From Phanerodontia chrysosporium (taxonomy: Eukaryota; Basidiomycota; Agaricomycetes; Polyporales; Phanerochaetaceae), in assembly GCA_001910725.1 (NCBI GenBank), contig MJGA01000003.1, positions 2,232,001 to 2,296,000 of the forward strand: a stretch of DNA of 64,000 nt, given 5' to 3'. This document shows, piece by piece, positions 23,559 to 35,657 of this stretch. Each line of letters begins with the position of its first letter. The first letter of the stretch is position 1. The notes below the pieces were generated by a model. The model was not told the origin of the DNA. It saw nothing but the letters and a program-made list of their open reading frames with translations, and did not search any database. Made by a program: the position numbers and the translations under genes.

Positions 23559-24782
23559 ATGCACAAGAGGCTCGTCATCCTTCAACGCATCCATGCCATG
23601 ATACTCGCATTACGCAATCAGAGCTCAAAGCTCACTGCGGAGCAACGGCGGATGTACGCCTCCGAAAAACAAATGAACTTTCGACGAATCGCGAAACTGT
23701 GCGCTACGCGTTCCGACCACGTCCTTACAGCCGACGAGCTCGTTGGCCCCGAGATCCAACAGGAACTTGCAGAGATAGGACAGTTCGCGGAGGTAGCGTA
23801 CTCCGTGCTACCACCCGAATACGTCTTTGCGCACGTCGATGTGCTTCGGCGCGCTGGATTCCCGTTGGAGGGCTACGACGCGCTGCCTGGGACATCGCTT
23901 GTGCTGAGCTTCCGCGGCGACGTTGCGGACCTGCCGGGATACGTTGTGTATGTGCCGCCGAGGAGACGGCTTATCGTGGCATTCTCAGGCACAGCGACCG
24001 TCCGCCACGCACTGTACGACGTGAACTTCCGCAAGATACGTCACCCGCTCGGACGTAGATGTGCGGTGCACGCAGGGTTTTGGAAGTTGTATCAGGGTGT
24101 GAAGCAGAAGGCACTGGAAGGGATAGACCGCGGTATGAAAGAATTCGAGGTCGCGGAGCTGGTCCTCACTGGACACAGCATGGGCGGCGCAGTGGCCTAC
24201 CTCCTCGCACTGGACTTGCTGGTGGAGGCTTCCGAGTCGCTGGGTGGTCTTCATATTACCATCGCAGCCTTTGGTGCTCCCAGAGTTGGGAACGCTGCGT
24301 TGGTCCAAACGTGGCGCGACGTCGTGCAAAGCCGTCGCGGGAAAGGGGGAGAGCGTGTAGTGCGAGAGTATGCGGTCAAAGCATTCAATGACGGTAAAGT
24401 TTGTCCAGTGGCTGAGCGGCACAGTCTCACGAAAGCTTGTTCAACTACAGGCGTACCAGCGTTACCACCCGCAAGCTTCGGATACAGGCACTTCGCAGCG
24501 GTGCCGATGTACTTCCACCACGGTGCCCTGTTCTGGGTTCCCGAGTCTGAGAACGAGCATGGGATTTTCGACGTGGCGGGAGAAGCCTTGGCAGCGAATA
24601 TGCTGCCCAAGTATCCCCGCGGAGGACACAACTACTACAACAGCAGAGACCTAGAGAGGCTTGGTCGGCGGATGGGCTGGTTGCAAGAGATGATGGAGGG
24701 CGATACGGAATGGGAGAGGAAGTATCTCACGAGGGTCGCAAAATTTGAGGGCTTGGACGACACTTTGCTTCATACAAGCTGA
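23559..24782 (+). CDS. class-3 lipase (alpha/beta hydrolase)
   Basis: This is an intronless gene of 407 aa. The lipase-3 domain spans about residues 75-320. RRRLIVAFSGTATVRHALYD corresponds to the oxyanion-loop region. The nucleophile elbow is LVLTGHSMGGAVAYL (Ser near 209). IAAFGAPRVGNAALVQTW is the typical segment after it. The catalytic His is probably in YRHFAAVPMY. No clear signal peptide is seen, so I infer an intracellular mono- or diacylglycerol lipase acting on storage or membrane lipids. The lack of introns is unusual among its neighbours. Frame is intact. Confidence 0.9.
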   Translation: MHKRLVILQRIHAMILALRNQSSKLTAEQRRMYASEKQMNFRRIAKLCATRSDHVLTADELVGPEIQQELAEIGQFAEVAYSVLPPEYVFAHVDVLRRAGFPLEGYDALPGTSLVLSFRGDVADLPGYVVYVPPRRRLIVAFSGTATVRHALYDVNFRKIRHPLGRRCAVHAGFWKLYQGVKQKALEGIDRGMKEFEVAELVLTGHSMGGAVAYLLALDLLVEASESLGGLHITIAAFGAPRVGNAALVQTWRDVVQSRRGKGGERVVREYAVKAFNDGKVCPVAERHSLTKACSTTGVPALPPASFGYRHFAAVPMYFHHGALFWVPESENEHGIFDVAGEALAANMLPKYPRGGHNYYNSRDLERLGRRMGWLQEMMEGDTEWERKYLTRVAKFEGLDDTLLHTS

Positions 24783-25371
24783 TGTCCGCTGTGCATGGGA
24801 CCAGACGTGCGTCTTCCACGTTCCCGGCCTAGGATCGAGAGCGGCGTTATGTTCCCAGACGGACCGTTGCGGTGACCCCAATGTGAAACGGTATCATGCC
24901 AGCCCAAGGGACCGCCCAAGAGACACATTTGCAGAAATGCCGATTGTGCCGTTCCATGCCCTTCAGGCCCAAAAGAAGACTAGACTCTGAAGCAAAGAGA
25001 TATGTCCTTGCTGCATCAGGCCTCGTGAGGCGATATTCGGAGTAGATGAGCAAGATGAAGGACGTCTAGGGCCGCCGCCCAGGCTGACTCACGGTCGCGA
25101 TGCCGGCCATCGCTTACGGGAATTCTAAGATTAGATAAACCACACATCATCATGACACATGATATTCAGCGTCTATCTACGGGCCAGGGTTTTATCTGAT
25201 AAGGAGGCCGGGCCTCCAGGCTGCCGCACTCCACCACTTTCCGCCTTCTGCTCCTGCAATACCCTGCAGCGATTTTTCCCACTTTCCCCCACTGTCTCCC
25301 GCGTCCTGTGGACGTCCCTCTTCATCCTGTACTCTCTGGCCTTGTAGGCCGTACCTCGTCTTGTCCCAATC
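24783..25371. other. intergenic region upstream of the MFS gene
   Basis: No coding sequence is recognised. A pyrimidine-rich stretch near 25220-25350 lies just upstream of the next start. Confidence 0.5.
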
Positions 25372-27624
25372 ATGACCAATGATCCCATCCACCATTTCCG
25401 AGACCGATCCTCATCCCGAAGCGCACGAGACCAATCCCTCCGACCGACGCGAGACGACGACTCCGATGTCGTTGTCGACGAGGATGAGGCAGTAACCCTG
25501 GAGCCCAGGGAGGCGGTTTCTCCTGTGCGGGCGTATCTCATCCGCGCTTTAGCACTGCTCTGCGCTTGCTCCCTGAGCATCGGAAGCCACTAGTGCGTAG
25601 CCCACGAACTCAAATGCTGCCTGAGAGCTAATTGTGTCACTCGTTATCATAGTGCGTCATATATCCTCGGACCACTGAAGTCACGACTGTCGCGAGAGAT
25701 GGGCACCAATAACACAGAGTTCTCCTTGCTCATATCCGCATTCTCTCTGAACAGTACATGGACACCCCTCGTCGGCGGTGTGCTTGCCAGTAGACTTGGC
25801 ACCACTTTCACAAGTATTCTTGCTACCGGAGTTGTCTTTCTCGGTGCGTCTCTACACCCATGTCACACGCGGCGTTGCTCAATCTTGTCTAGGGCAACTA
25901 TGTCTCCTTGTAGGCAACCTCTCTGGTAGCGTCCGAGTCATGGCCCTTGGGATGTTCATCTTCGGTCTTGGAGTCAGTCCTCTCGCCGTTGTGCAGGAGA
26001 CCATCATCGTCCGATTTTTCAAATCGCACGGTCTCGGGGTCTCGCTCGCTCTAGGCTTGGTCGCCGGAAAGGGCGCGTCTTTCGTATCCGCCCGCACGTC
26101 TTACCCGCTCGCTGAGAAGTTCGGTCCCCACGCTCCGTTTTACGCTGCCACGGGCCTCTCCGCCTTCTCGTTCCTCATCAACCTCATCTATCTGTCTGCC
26201 TCGAAGTGGCTCATTAGAGGTGCTGGCGCCGAGCTCGAGGCCAGCGAGCTTCATGCTGAGGCTGAGAACCAGGCGCAGACCATCTGCGCACGGGATCCAT
26301 TCACAGTCTTTCTGAGGCCGAAGCCCTCAAGGAGGTGGCGAAAAAGCGTACGGTCAACCTGCGGGACATCACCAAGTTGGGCGACGTCTTCTGGGCGTAC
26401 ATCGGACTGAACATTCTTTGCGGCGCCATATGGGCACCTTTCACCCACCTCTGTGCAAACATTATCGAACGCCGCTATCATTTGACGGAGAATGATGCCA
26501 GCACGACCGCATCCTACCTGCTTGCTGGCAGCGTCTTCTTGTATCCCATCGTCAGTAGCTTCGGGTTGTTTCGTTGCACGATCGCTTCACTGACCTGTCG
26601 TAGACCGGTTACATTGTAGACTCTATGCGCAAGCGAGGGATTGTCCTTCGGTTGTTCATGCTGTCATCTCTCCTTACGATGGCGTGTTACTTCTGGCTCG
26701 TCCTACCTCCCACTGTCACGCGCAATCCCCTTCCTGCCATCGCTTCCTTTGCCACTGGGCATGGCTTCTCTCCACGTGAGTGCAGTCGATTGTAATCCTT
26801 CCTCAGTGAGCTAACCTTGTGGCAGTGCTCCTGGTTGTTCTCGTCCCCGAAATCGTAGCATCGAAGTACGTGTCAACCACACTTGGCGCGCACAAGGCTG
26901 TAAGTAGTTTCCTATTTTCTATGGCATGTGGCCGCTTATGCGTTTCATTTATCAGCTGGAGCAAACTGGCTCGACAATCTTCCAGACGTTGGCCGGCGTC
27001 GCACTCGACATCAAGACCAAGAAAGCAGCAGCTGAGGTTGCCTTTGCGCCGGAAAACGGCGATGCCAAGGACATCCAGTACCTGCTGAACGCATTCCTCA
27101 TATTCAATGTACTGCAGTTCGGCGCCATCGTGGCTCTGGCGCGGCTAGACAGGAAGCAGAAGCGCGCCGCTGCGCGACGGATGAACGCCTTACTCCCTGC
27201 TATACAAGAGGAAGACACTGCTTCGACCACATCGACCGGTTCTCGCAAAGTAGAAGACGAATGGCAGCGCTTCGATCCGTCCACGGCTGCGCTTGGCGGC
27301 AAGTCAGCTACAGGGACGGTACGAAGTATGAGAGGCATTGGAGTCGCCTCGCCGTCGACATCCACGGTGTCGGAACAGAGCATTCCTCTGCTCCGCTCGC
27401 CGTCTGTGACATCAACCGCACGCAGTAGCAGATATCTCTCCATTGGCCCTGGGCAAACAACCGTAAAGGTTATACGGTCCAAGAGGGAAGTAAGGCGAGG
27501 AGAGATATTCGCGATTATGAGCGGGTTCCTCATTGCGTTCGCATGGCTCCTGTTCATGACTGTTGCATACTTTAGACTGAGGTCAAAGGAGGAACGGACT
27601 GCGCATCTTGGATTAGCTCACTAG
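25372..27624 (+). CDS. MFS transporter
   Basis: Exons are 25372-25592, 25653-25843, 25914-26550, 26604-26775, 26826-26899 and 26956-27624 (about 654 aa). After a charged N-terminus of about 55 residues come the first helices (ALALLCACSLSIGSHYASYI), the N-half of an MFS fold (GMFIFGLGVSPLAVVQETII), a central charged loop, and the C-half (TGYIVDSMRKRGIVLRLFML). A long cytosolic Ser/Thr-rich insertion precedes the last TM helix. The substrate is not predictable from sequence. One C is missing near 26280-26282; restoring it joins ...AENQAQ to HLRTGSIHSLSEAEALKEV in frame and gives whole codon counts. Confidence 0.85.
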
Positions 27625-28120
27625 ATTTGTTTCGATTTCAGTTGTTTTGTTGTTCGGGAATCTTCATGTGTATCAATAGTTGCAAAATGTACAGAATATA
27701 ATGACCCATTATGATCTCGCTTTTCGCCCTGATGCGTGGGCTTGGATAGCCTGACGAAATATTGGAACGCGGCGGAGGCAGGGATGGTCGTCCGAAGCGC
27801 TCCATCAAACGCCACGACGCGTTGACGCCCGGAGGCGAGTTTCCAAAGCTGGACATTTTGGCTTACGTAACTAGGTGAAGCGCGCCGTCGCAAACCCTCA
27901 ACACCAGCCAGCCCCGCCGCCAACAGCCTCAAGACCTCAAGAGGTGAGTATTTTTGTGCCCAGAATCGCTGTCGAACGTATGCAGGATGGCACGATCTGT
28001 GCTCGTGGCGAGAAAGTTGGAACGAAATCGGTGGATTGCTCGTCGAACGGCCGGATGAAGGACCCCCTGCCAACCTTGGACACTTGATCCTGCGACTGAC
28101 CACCTTCCTCAGCTCGCAAC
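27625..28120. other. intergenic region upstream of eL15
   Basis: This contains the eL15 promoter, 5' UTR and a probable 5'-UTR intron, listed separately. Confidence 0.5.
27944..28112 (+). other. probable 5'-UTR intron of eL15
   Basis: A consensus donor (gag|gtgagta) lies 177 nt before the ATG, and a pyrimidine-rich acceptor (cttcctcag) lies 8 nt before it. Ribosomal-protein genes often carry such leader introns. No transcript evidence is available here. Confidence 0.5.
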
Positions 28121-28591
28121 ATGGGCGCATACAAGTACATCGGCGAGCTCTACAAAAAGAAGCAGTCGGATGTCCTCCGATTCCTCCTCCGTGTTCGGTG
28201 CGTCCTGGCCCGCTTTGCGTTTCGAGCAAGTGCTGACGTCCGACTGCTCGCGCATTCAGGTGCTGGGAGTACCGTCAACTGAACGTCATCCACCGTGCCT
28301 CCCGCCCCTCCCGCCCGGACAAGGCTCGCCGATTGGGCTACAAGGCCAAGCAGGGCTACGTTATCTACCGCATCCGGGTTCGCCGCGGTAACCGCAAGAA
28401 GCACGTCCCCAAGGGTACGCTCCAACGTTGAAAATTATACCTTTCAATCCAGGCTTAACATCACGATAGGTGCCACTTACGGCAAGCCCGTCCGCCAGGG
28501 TGTCAACCAGCTCAAGCCCCAGCGCAGTCTGCAGAGCGTTGCGGAGGAGCGTGTTGGCAGGCGTTGCGGCAACCTTCGCGTCCTGAACTCC

Positions 28592-28638
<47 letters not shown>

Positions 28639-28898
28639 CGTTGACCCCTCCCACAAGGCTGTAAGCGTCTCGGCAATGGACTATTCGCGCACCGTACTGA
28701 TAGTATGCTCTTCAGATCCGCCGGGACCCCCGCATCAACTGGATCACCAAGCCCGTGCACAAGCACCGCGAGTCCCGTGGCCTTACCAGCACTGGCAAGA
28801 AGAACCGTGGTCTCGGCAAGGGTCACCGCTACAACCACACCCCCGGCTGGTCGACCTGGAAGAAGCACAACACCCTCTCCCTCCGTCGCTACCGGTGA
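28121..28898 (+). CDS. RPL15: 60S ribosomal protein eL15 (Rpl15)
   Basis: Exons are 28121-28197, 28260-28414, 28470-28660 and 28716-28898 (202 codons, intact frame). The sequence starts [20 protein letters not shown] and continues [40 protein letters not shown] and [20 protein letters not shown]. It ends with the strongly conserved basic tail ([19 protein letters not shown]). It is a structural protein of the large cytosolic subunit that contacts 28S rRNA. Length is close to the usual 203-204 aa. Confidence 0.97.
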
Positions 28899-29547
28899 TC
28901 TGTTCCTCTGTCGTCCTCTGCATGCTCTCTTCTGCTCTACGCTTCTGTCCTTGTACGCCCATGTTACATCATATTTCTTATGGTATGGAAGTATGCTGCC
29001 GTGCCAGCTCGCCCGAACAGAATGCGTGATCCTCTAAGCCTCAGTAGTTTGTTCACAGAACCGTTCACCTCGTCGAGACTGCAATGCACGGTTGCGTTCG
29101 TTGTAGTTTGTGCAGTGAGTGGCCTGTGAACTCGGAGCTGTGTGTTGCTCACGAATTAAAGTTTAATGCATGATGTCCCTGCGTGGGAGTGCCGTTGTAT
29201 AGCATTATGCTCCCACGATGCCTTCGATGGTTCGACCCCTGCTCGGACGCTAGTCAGCCCAGACGACCATCGAACGAGGGCTAAGTTGCCCTCGGACAAG
29301 CGGACTCTGCGCACACGTCTTCGTCCCAGTCTGCGACGGCTCCGCATTGGACGGCTTCGAGAGCCTTGCAGGGTACACGTGTGTGCAACGCAGTATTCCC
29401 CGAGCGCTGCCTCGTGCTGGGATAATTTGAGAACGAACATCCGGCCGCCTTCACTTTGCCTGCTCGCTTTGTGGACACCCCTACTTGCGATATCCCTCTA
29501 CTCTACCACTGACGACTCTAACGATAACGATACCGACGCCTTCCGCT
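28899..29547. other. intergenic region
   Basis: No coding sequence is recognised between eL15 and the GH16 gene. Upstream in-frame ATGs exist but lack conservation. Confidence 0.5.
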
Positions 29548-31309
29548 ATGTTTCTGTGGTCTCCTTCCGACTCGTTCTCCATTGAACTTCGTCGGAGTTA
29601 CTCGGCATATCAACGAGGACGGCACCTCCGCTGTGCTGTGATCGCCTTGCTTGCACTCTCGTCTCTTTCTGGTGCCCAGGCATCTTCCTCGTTGGGAGAG
29701 ACAACCTACAGAACTCTTCTAGTGGAACTTTCGTGTGGACGATACAGGATGTGTATGCTGGGAAGACATTCTTTGAGTCTGTCCTCATCCCGCTTTCACG
29801 GCAGTAACAGTCAGTAACCTCGTTTGCAGCACTTTCAATTTTTTCACTGGAGACGATCCGACGCAGTAAGTCACTCGGCCATTGCGCCGTCCAACGTCCT
29901 TGCTAACGCACTTGAAGCGGCACTGTCAAGTAAATGAGTCCTATCTCAACCCAGCGAGTCTGCTAGCTGACAGATGTGTGCAGCTACACCACCAAGGATT
30001 TCGCGTTTGCCAACGGCCTCGCCTACGTCTCTGGCGATGGTACTGTCGTGATGAAAGGCGATGATACGACCCAACTGGCTGCAGGAGTGAACAGGAACAG
30101 GTGCGTGTTTGAGTTATCATGTTTGGTGTTGAATACCCATTGTTTTCGCAGTGTACGCATCTCGAGTCAAGCGCAGTACAACACAGGATTATTTATCCTA
30201 GATCTTAATCGCGCACCATGGGGTTGTGGTAGGTTGTATGTAGCTGTTTTCTTTATGCAGTATATCTGACGGTCTAAGGTGTCTGGCCTGCGTGGTGGAC
30301 CTTAGGTAGCGGCCAGTGGCCATTTGTATGTTCAATGCACATTTATTACGCGGATACTGACTAGTGCTTAGACTGGCGAGATCGATATTATTGAGGGCGT
30401 CCACGACAATGAACACAACCAGGTTACATGGCATACAGGCGGCAGTAAGCTTAGCTTGCTGCACCATTTTGTGACTTCTCCTGAAGTAAACGTTGCACAG
30501 ATTGTACTCTCACTCCTACCGCCAATTTCACAGGCACCATAGTGGTAAGTGAGGGAAGCATCCGAAGGCATACATTCGATTCACAGGTTCCAGACGACCA
30601 ACGGCCAACCCAACCTAGTCTGTGACGGCACCGCCAACGGTAACGCTGGTTGCGGTATTACCGAATGGAGTCGAGCATCGTATGGGCCAACCTTCGATGC
30701 CGCCGGAGGCGGAGTTTTCGCCATGAAGTGGGACGAAGATGGGATCGCAGTCTGTCAGTCCACCGCGTATCGGAAGATCTACAGACAATAGCTGACTGTA
30801 GCGTCACAGGGTCATTTTATCGTCAAGCAGTGCCTCAGGACATTGTCCAAGGCGAACCGAGCCCAGACGAATGGGGGCTACCCGTCGCGGAGCTACTACC
30901 TGCTGGGTGTGATCCCATCGCGAATTTTGTCAATCACTCCATCATCTTCGGTGAGGGCTCTCCCTGGTCATAGCTCATTCTCGCCGTAATAACTCACGTT
31001 CATGTAGATATTACGTTCTGCGGTGACTGGGCCGGAAACTCATACGCCACTTCGGGCTGTCCTGGAACATGTTCAGATCATTTGATGGACCCCGCCAACT
31101 TCGTGGTAAGGCTGCCTCGTGCCTCGAGTGCTCGTGTCTTTCGGGCTGATTCAGCCACATAGAACGCTTCATGGTCCATCAATAGTCTAAAGGTATACAA
31201 GAAGGTCCCTCTGGTCAAGGCATCAAACGCAGGGAACTTCGGCTATCCTCTGTCGAAAGCGATCCTATGGGTATTCACAGGCGCGATACTCTTCTCTGCG
31301 CTGACATAA
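29548..31309 (+). CDS. GH16 endo-beta-1,3(4)-glucanase-like protein
   Basis: Twelve exons: 29548-29776, 29830-29865, 29918-29929, 29984-30100, 30152-30228, 30279-30325, 30372-30444, 30501-30544, 30594-30753, 30810-30950, 31008-31105 and 31163-31309. A basic N-terminus precedes a hydrophobic segment (CAVIALLALSSLSGAQA), so a signal anchor or late signal peptide is likely. The GH16 core holds VWTIQDVYAGKTFF, TFNFFTGDDPTHG, VWPAWWTLGSGQWPF and the catalytic GEIDIIEG (two Glu near residues 176 and 181). A hydrophobic C-terminus (ILWVFTGAILFSAL) suggests membrane or GPI attachment. It probably remodels cell-wall or environmental beta-glucan. One C is missing at 29705-29706; with it the length is 394 codons. 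Confidence 0.88.
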
Positions 31310-31406
31310 CCCTTGTAATCTCGCGTTGATTACTGCCTTGACTTGGATAATGTGTGTAGTACACTCCCTCGATATAAAGTGCTGCTTCACCCAATGTAGT
31401 TACACT

Positions 31407-32843
31407 CTACAGCTTCACTTTCCATAGAGCCTTCTGCTCCAGCTCTTCCTCGGTAAGCGGTGTCATTCCTATCTCGTGTGGCGGCTCTGCGAAGGCAGCT
31501 CGCATTGGTGTGACGCTAACCCATCCGTTGCGGATAGCCCAACCGTCTGAGCCTATAGGGAGGTCTGTCGGCCTGGGGTTGATTAGCTGGCCCATGTCTG
31601 GAGAGAACTTGAAGACCAGGTTCTTCTGTGCTCCGTTAGATCCACTGTTTGGTATGATACCTTGCTCATTCGTGTCGAGAGAGTCGGGTCCAGCAGGGGA
31701 TGTCACCGGCTTTGAGATGACATGTTCCGTGAACAACCGGCCGTATGAGTTGCGCCACATCCTCGTCCAGTAGATGGGAATATCCGCGGGCCCAAGCAGA
31801 CTCTCCAGCATGGGAACATTGATGCTGTAGAGATCAATCTCGCTGTTCCGAATACTATAGTCATCCGCGCCCCAGTTGTCCCAGAGGTGGCGAATGATGC
31901 GGGATGCCAGGCTGTGTGCGGGGTCGAACCAGGAAGTTGGAATAGGCTTCGTAATGGTGGCATAGGAGACAGCGATGGAGCGGACCTTCGAGAGGCTCGA
32001 GGAGAGCGCTGCGCCGATGGTGCCCGATGACAGAGCAAACGCAGCTAGAGTAACGTCCAATCTTCCTGAGTGCATGCTACGAATGAGGCACGAGAACATA
32101 CCTGAGCTGTTCCTTCCCAAGTTCGGACCCGAGATCTTACGGGGTGCGTCACGTTAGCTTGACAACAATGCGGGGTAAAAATGCGGACGGACCAGGAGAT
32201 CAACCTCTCCAGGGTACAGATTGTGCAGTGCAATGTTAGCGCATGTTGCTGGAGTCTGGTCGGCAATGTCAATTGGCAAATGCGTGGAGCGCAGGGGACA
32301 GCTTGTCATGGCTTACGCCGTCCAGAAGGACCCATTCTGCGACCTCTCCTTCCTTTAGCGGGCGAGACTCGTCAGAGATCTCGCCCGAGCCGTCTGCGCA
32401 TCGGCCGCTGTCAGCGACGACTCAGGAGGCCAGGCGTGCTTTGATAGGCATACCAGGGTCACGCGGGTAGTAGTACCGTCCATGAATGATGTCTGTGATC
32501 TGGTACGCCTTGCCTACGTGGACCACGTATTGAGATCACCTTCGTGCACTGAATGGTCCGCGGAGGCTCTCACCAATCCAAGACTTTTGAGAGCTCGGTA
32601 TGACCACTTTAACGTCCCAACCTGCGCGTATATGGCATTCATACGCCGTTCAAATCCCAACAGTGAAGTAGAAGCCGCCGCACCTAAGTCCCTCGTCAGA
32701 TGACGATATAGGCCGTAGATATACGGCGAGTCGTGACCCGGAGGTCCGTCGTCATTCTGGAAGGCACATCGTCAGCCAGACTGAGAACATCGTATAATAG
32801 CAGTACTCACCGTGAGCACAACGCGAAGTCTCTGTGTAGACAT
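31407..32843 (-). CDS. SurE-like phosphatase/nucleotidase
   Basis: Eight exons: 32811-32843, 32684-32756, 32574-32621, 32454-32513, 32317-32407, 32193-32255, 32102-32135 and 31407-32044. The start MSTQRLRVVLTNDDGPPGHD carries the DD metal-binding motif of SurE proteins. VKVVIPSSQKSWIGKAYQIT, DGTPATCANIALHNLYPG and SGPNLGRNSSAAFALSSGTI continue the fold (GPN and the S-rich loop around the active site). SurE enzymes are metal-dependent phosphatases acting on nucleoside monophosphates. The C-terminal extension is fungal-type. One missing base at 32390-32391 (a GG on the coding strand) is needed; with it the length is 347 codons. Confidence 0.88.
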
Positions 32844-33327
32844 CGTGACGGAAAGAGAAGAGATGCGGGGTCGGACCGCTCGAGGTTCAGCGATCCACTT
32901 CCGTTGAATTTGCGGCCGCGGAGTGAAAAGCCCCGAATGGTCCGCAGATCAGCTGTGGACTTGTTACACTCGGAGGATCGCCGCTTGCAGACCGACTGAA
33001 CGCGCTTCAACAGTAAAGAACATCGCATTACAATTGATACCCAACAGCGTGGCACGCACACGAGCGTAAGCTTGTACTACAAGTGCATGGATGCTACTTC
33101 TACTTGTCAGCATAGAAATCCCTTGCGACCTCGGACATCGCAACAAAGCTGCAACACGCGGCGTAGCGCATTATCCCCTTGTGCAAGGAGGCAGCTCTGG
33201 TGACAGGCATGTAAGGGCCTGTTCAACGCCGCCACATACGGCGTAGGGAGCAATTGCTCATCCATCCTTTGGATGCCCTAGCGCAAACTAGGTTTCAAGG
33301 TACCCGTAGCTTATTGGACTGCTGAGC
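32844..33327. other. intergenic region
   Basis: No gene is recognised between the SurE start and the MYG1 stop, both on the minus strand. Confidence 0.5.
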
Positions 33328-34809
33328 TTAGAGCTCGAGTGCAAGCTTAGCGAGCTTGAGAGCCCCCTCCTTCGTCTTGTTTCCTATTTGCATGATACGT
33401 CAACTAGCTATCTTTGCTCCAGTGCGCGTCGGACCTCACCTCCGATGAAACCACTAGCGTGGATGAAGACACAGCCATCGACGCCAGAAACCTTAGAGAG
33501 CTCGTCATCGCGAAGACCGCGCCAGGCTTCAGGAAGTGCCTTGCGGCTCTCGAAGCTTTCGGGAGCAACAGGCACAGCCTGCACACGCCATTGGCCGCCA
33601 GTCTCGTCGGGGTAAATCACGTAAATTGGCTTTTCGTTTTCCGTGATGTTAAGATCACCCTCGAGCTCGAAAAGATGCTCCTGCGACAGATGTCAGTTAG
33701 AGCGATCCTTACGCAGTACACTCCACGCGCACCTTCCAAGGCGCATAGGTCTCGAAGAGGATGATTTTGCCACTAGCATCGGCGTTCTTCCTGGAATTGA
33801 TACCAGCAGCGACGATGTCACGAGCCGGGAGCCAAGCGTTGGCGTAGTACTGGAGCCTGTCAACGAACTCTCCGCCAACGAGAGCAGAGGCCTTCAGGAA
33901 TAGCGACTAGAGATTTTCTTGTCAATACAACTAATGATGAGCTTTGACATGGAAGGAACTGACATCGACAGTTTTCGCATCCACCGACTGGTTCCACGCA
34001 GGGTTGAGATACCCAACGCGCGCAGAGACGTCGGTTCTGACACGGTAGCGAGGCGGGACGTCCGTAGGGTACTGCGAGATGCCGTTGTCGATAGCATCAA
34101 TTGCCTCGATGAACTCCTGGTGTATGTTCAGCAGTGTGTTCGATCACAACGAGCTACTCAGGTGTACCTTGTACAGTTTGAGCCAAAGGATCTCGATGCG
34201 AGCGTCGTCAACGGTCGTCTTGAGCAGGTTGGCGATGATTTCCTTGCCGAAATGCCTAGAGAGGTGTTCATCAGGACAGCCCAAGTCATTACGGAATTGC
34301 TACACACTTGTAGACTAAGCCAGCGGAGGAGAGCTTGGTGTTGAAGCCGTGTCCAAAGACTTCGGTAAAACCACGCTGATGGTGGTCGAAGCGTTGCTTG
34401 GCTTCGTCGTACACACCGCCGACATCCACGACGATCGTGCAAGTGTCGAGGGTCGCTGGGTCCCTGGTACGTTTGAGATCTGCACGAGTTTCATCACTGC
34501 GATTGGGGAGCAGTGCTTTTATCACGTACCAGCTCCGGCGTACTCGTTGGTAAGGCGCAGCAGGTAGACGGCGAGAGCTTCATCGCAGTGGAAGGTGCCG
34601 TTATGTGTTCCAATCACTTTCTCCATCTTCTGTCTCTTAGGTGGGTGTTCGATAGTCTCCGCGGTGGACATGAACTGGTTGCGCTGGGAAAACGTCGGCC
34701 GTGTGAGCAAGGGGAGTGCAGATAGAGTTCGACAAGCGTGAGGTGAAGCGTCCAGGCGGGAGACACGAGATGGCTGCAAGAATCGTAGAGCGCGTCCTGG
34801 CATGGACAT
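33328..34809 (-). CDS. MYG1 family exonuclease (UPF0160)
   Basis: Exons are 34530-34809, 34308-34479, 34168-34255, 33964-34116, 33733-33906, 33440-33680 and 33328-33383 (387 aa, intact). The DHH-like metal site is seen as IGTHNGTFHCDEALAVYLL, then VDVGGVYDEAKQRFDHHQRG. Later motifs are EAIDAIDNGISQYP, RVGYLNPAWNQSV and ETYAPWKEHLFELE. Human MYG1 is a mitochondrial and nuclear 3'-5' RNA exonuclease (family knowledge). The N-terminus before a second Met at about residue 47 is Arg/Ser-rich and lacks acids, like a mitochondrial presequence. Two in-frame starts could give dual targeting. Confidence 0.92.
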
Positions 34810-35076
34810 CGCGCACTGGACAGACCAATCAAACGCCTACAATTTTATGCGGTTCACAAACACCTGGATGACCTCAATCGCTACCCATCGAGGCATCATA
34901 CGGGACAAACAAAATAAAGAGGATCGTCCGAGACACGCGTGTGTACTGGTATTATGCAGTCCCTGATGCCTGCGTACAGATATATGCAAAAGTCGATGTG
35001 TAGTCCGTCCGTAACGGGTCCGTGGATGCAACGAGTAATGGCAAAGTCCCTCATAACTATCTAACCCCCACACGCC

Positions 35077-35657
35077 TCATCCCAATACCAGCATGCCTCC
35101 AAGAGCCACCGCTACGACAGATGCGAGGATGGAGCGGATTGGCAGCGCGAGGGCAAAGGAGATGTAGTCGTCTGGTGGGCCGTATATGCCGCCTGGCGCA
35201 GACTGTCCGGGCGCGGGGCATTACCACCAGGGCCATCTCCTCCGCCATCGATGTTCGTCGGTGCGGTCGGCAGCGGCCCTGTTGATGAGGGAATGCTGCT
35301 ACTTGACGCAGAGTTCGTGTTGTTCCCTGAGGTGCTATTACCCGAGGGAGTGGGTGCCGGGGATGGTGTCATGGTGAAAACGACGGAAGACGTGAAGGTG
35401 GACACCACGCGCCCCGGACCTAGGGTGACACCAGTCGTGAAAGATGTCGAGAGTATGACTGAGGGCGATGGTTGTGAAGATCCTGAACTGGCAGGAGCAT
35501 TTGTGCCTGATGCAGCAGATGTAGCGTTATTCTGATTGTTCTGTGGTGGAGACTAGGAGTGAACCCGAGTGTCTGGCCGGCCGACGGAAGGGAGACATAC
35601 CTGTGCTAGTGCGAGAAAAGGCAGGACAAGCAGGGCGACGACAGCGGCAAGGCGCAT
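35077..35657 (-). CDS. Ser/Thr-rich GPI-anchored surface protein
   Basis: Exons are 35601-35657 and 35077-35552 (177 aa after correction). Exon 1 encodes a complete signal peptide (MRLAAVVALLVLPFLALAQ). The mature chain is Ser/Thr/Pro/Asn-rich, suited to O-mannosylation. The C-terminus has a hydrophobic stretch (IRSILASVVAVALGGMLVLG) typical of a GPI-attachment signal. One C is missing in the run 35215-35218; the corrected frame gives 178 whole codons and recovers this C-terminus. No enzymatic domain is seen. It is presumably a cell-wall or plasma-membrane surface protein (inference). Confidence 0.7.

Noticed and set aside
23559..24782. Intronless lipase as a recent bacterial transfer
   Set aside because: Composition and motif context look like other fungal class-3 lipases; lack of introns alone is not enough.
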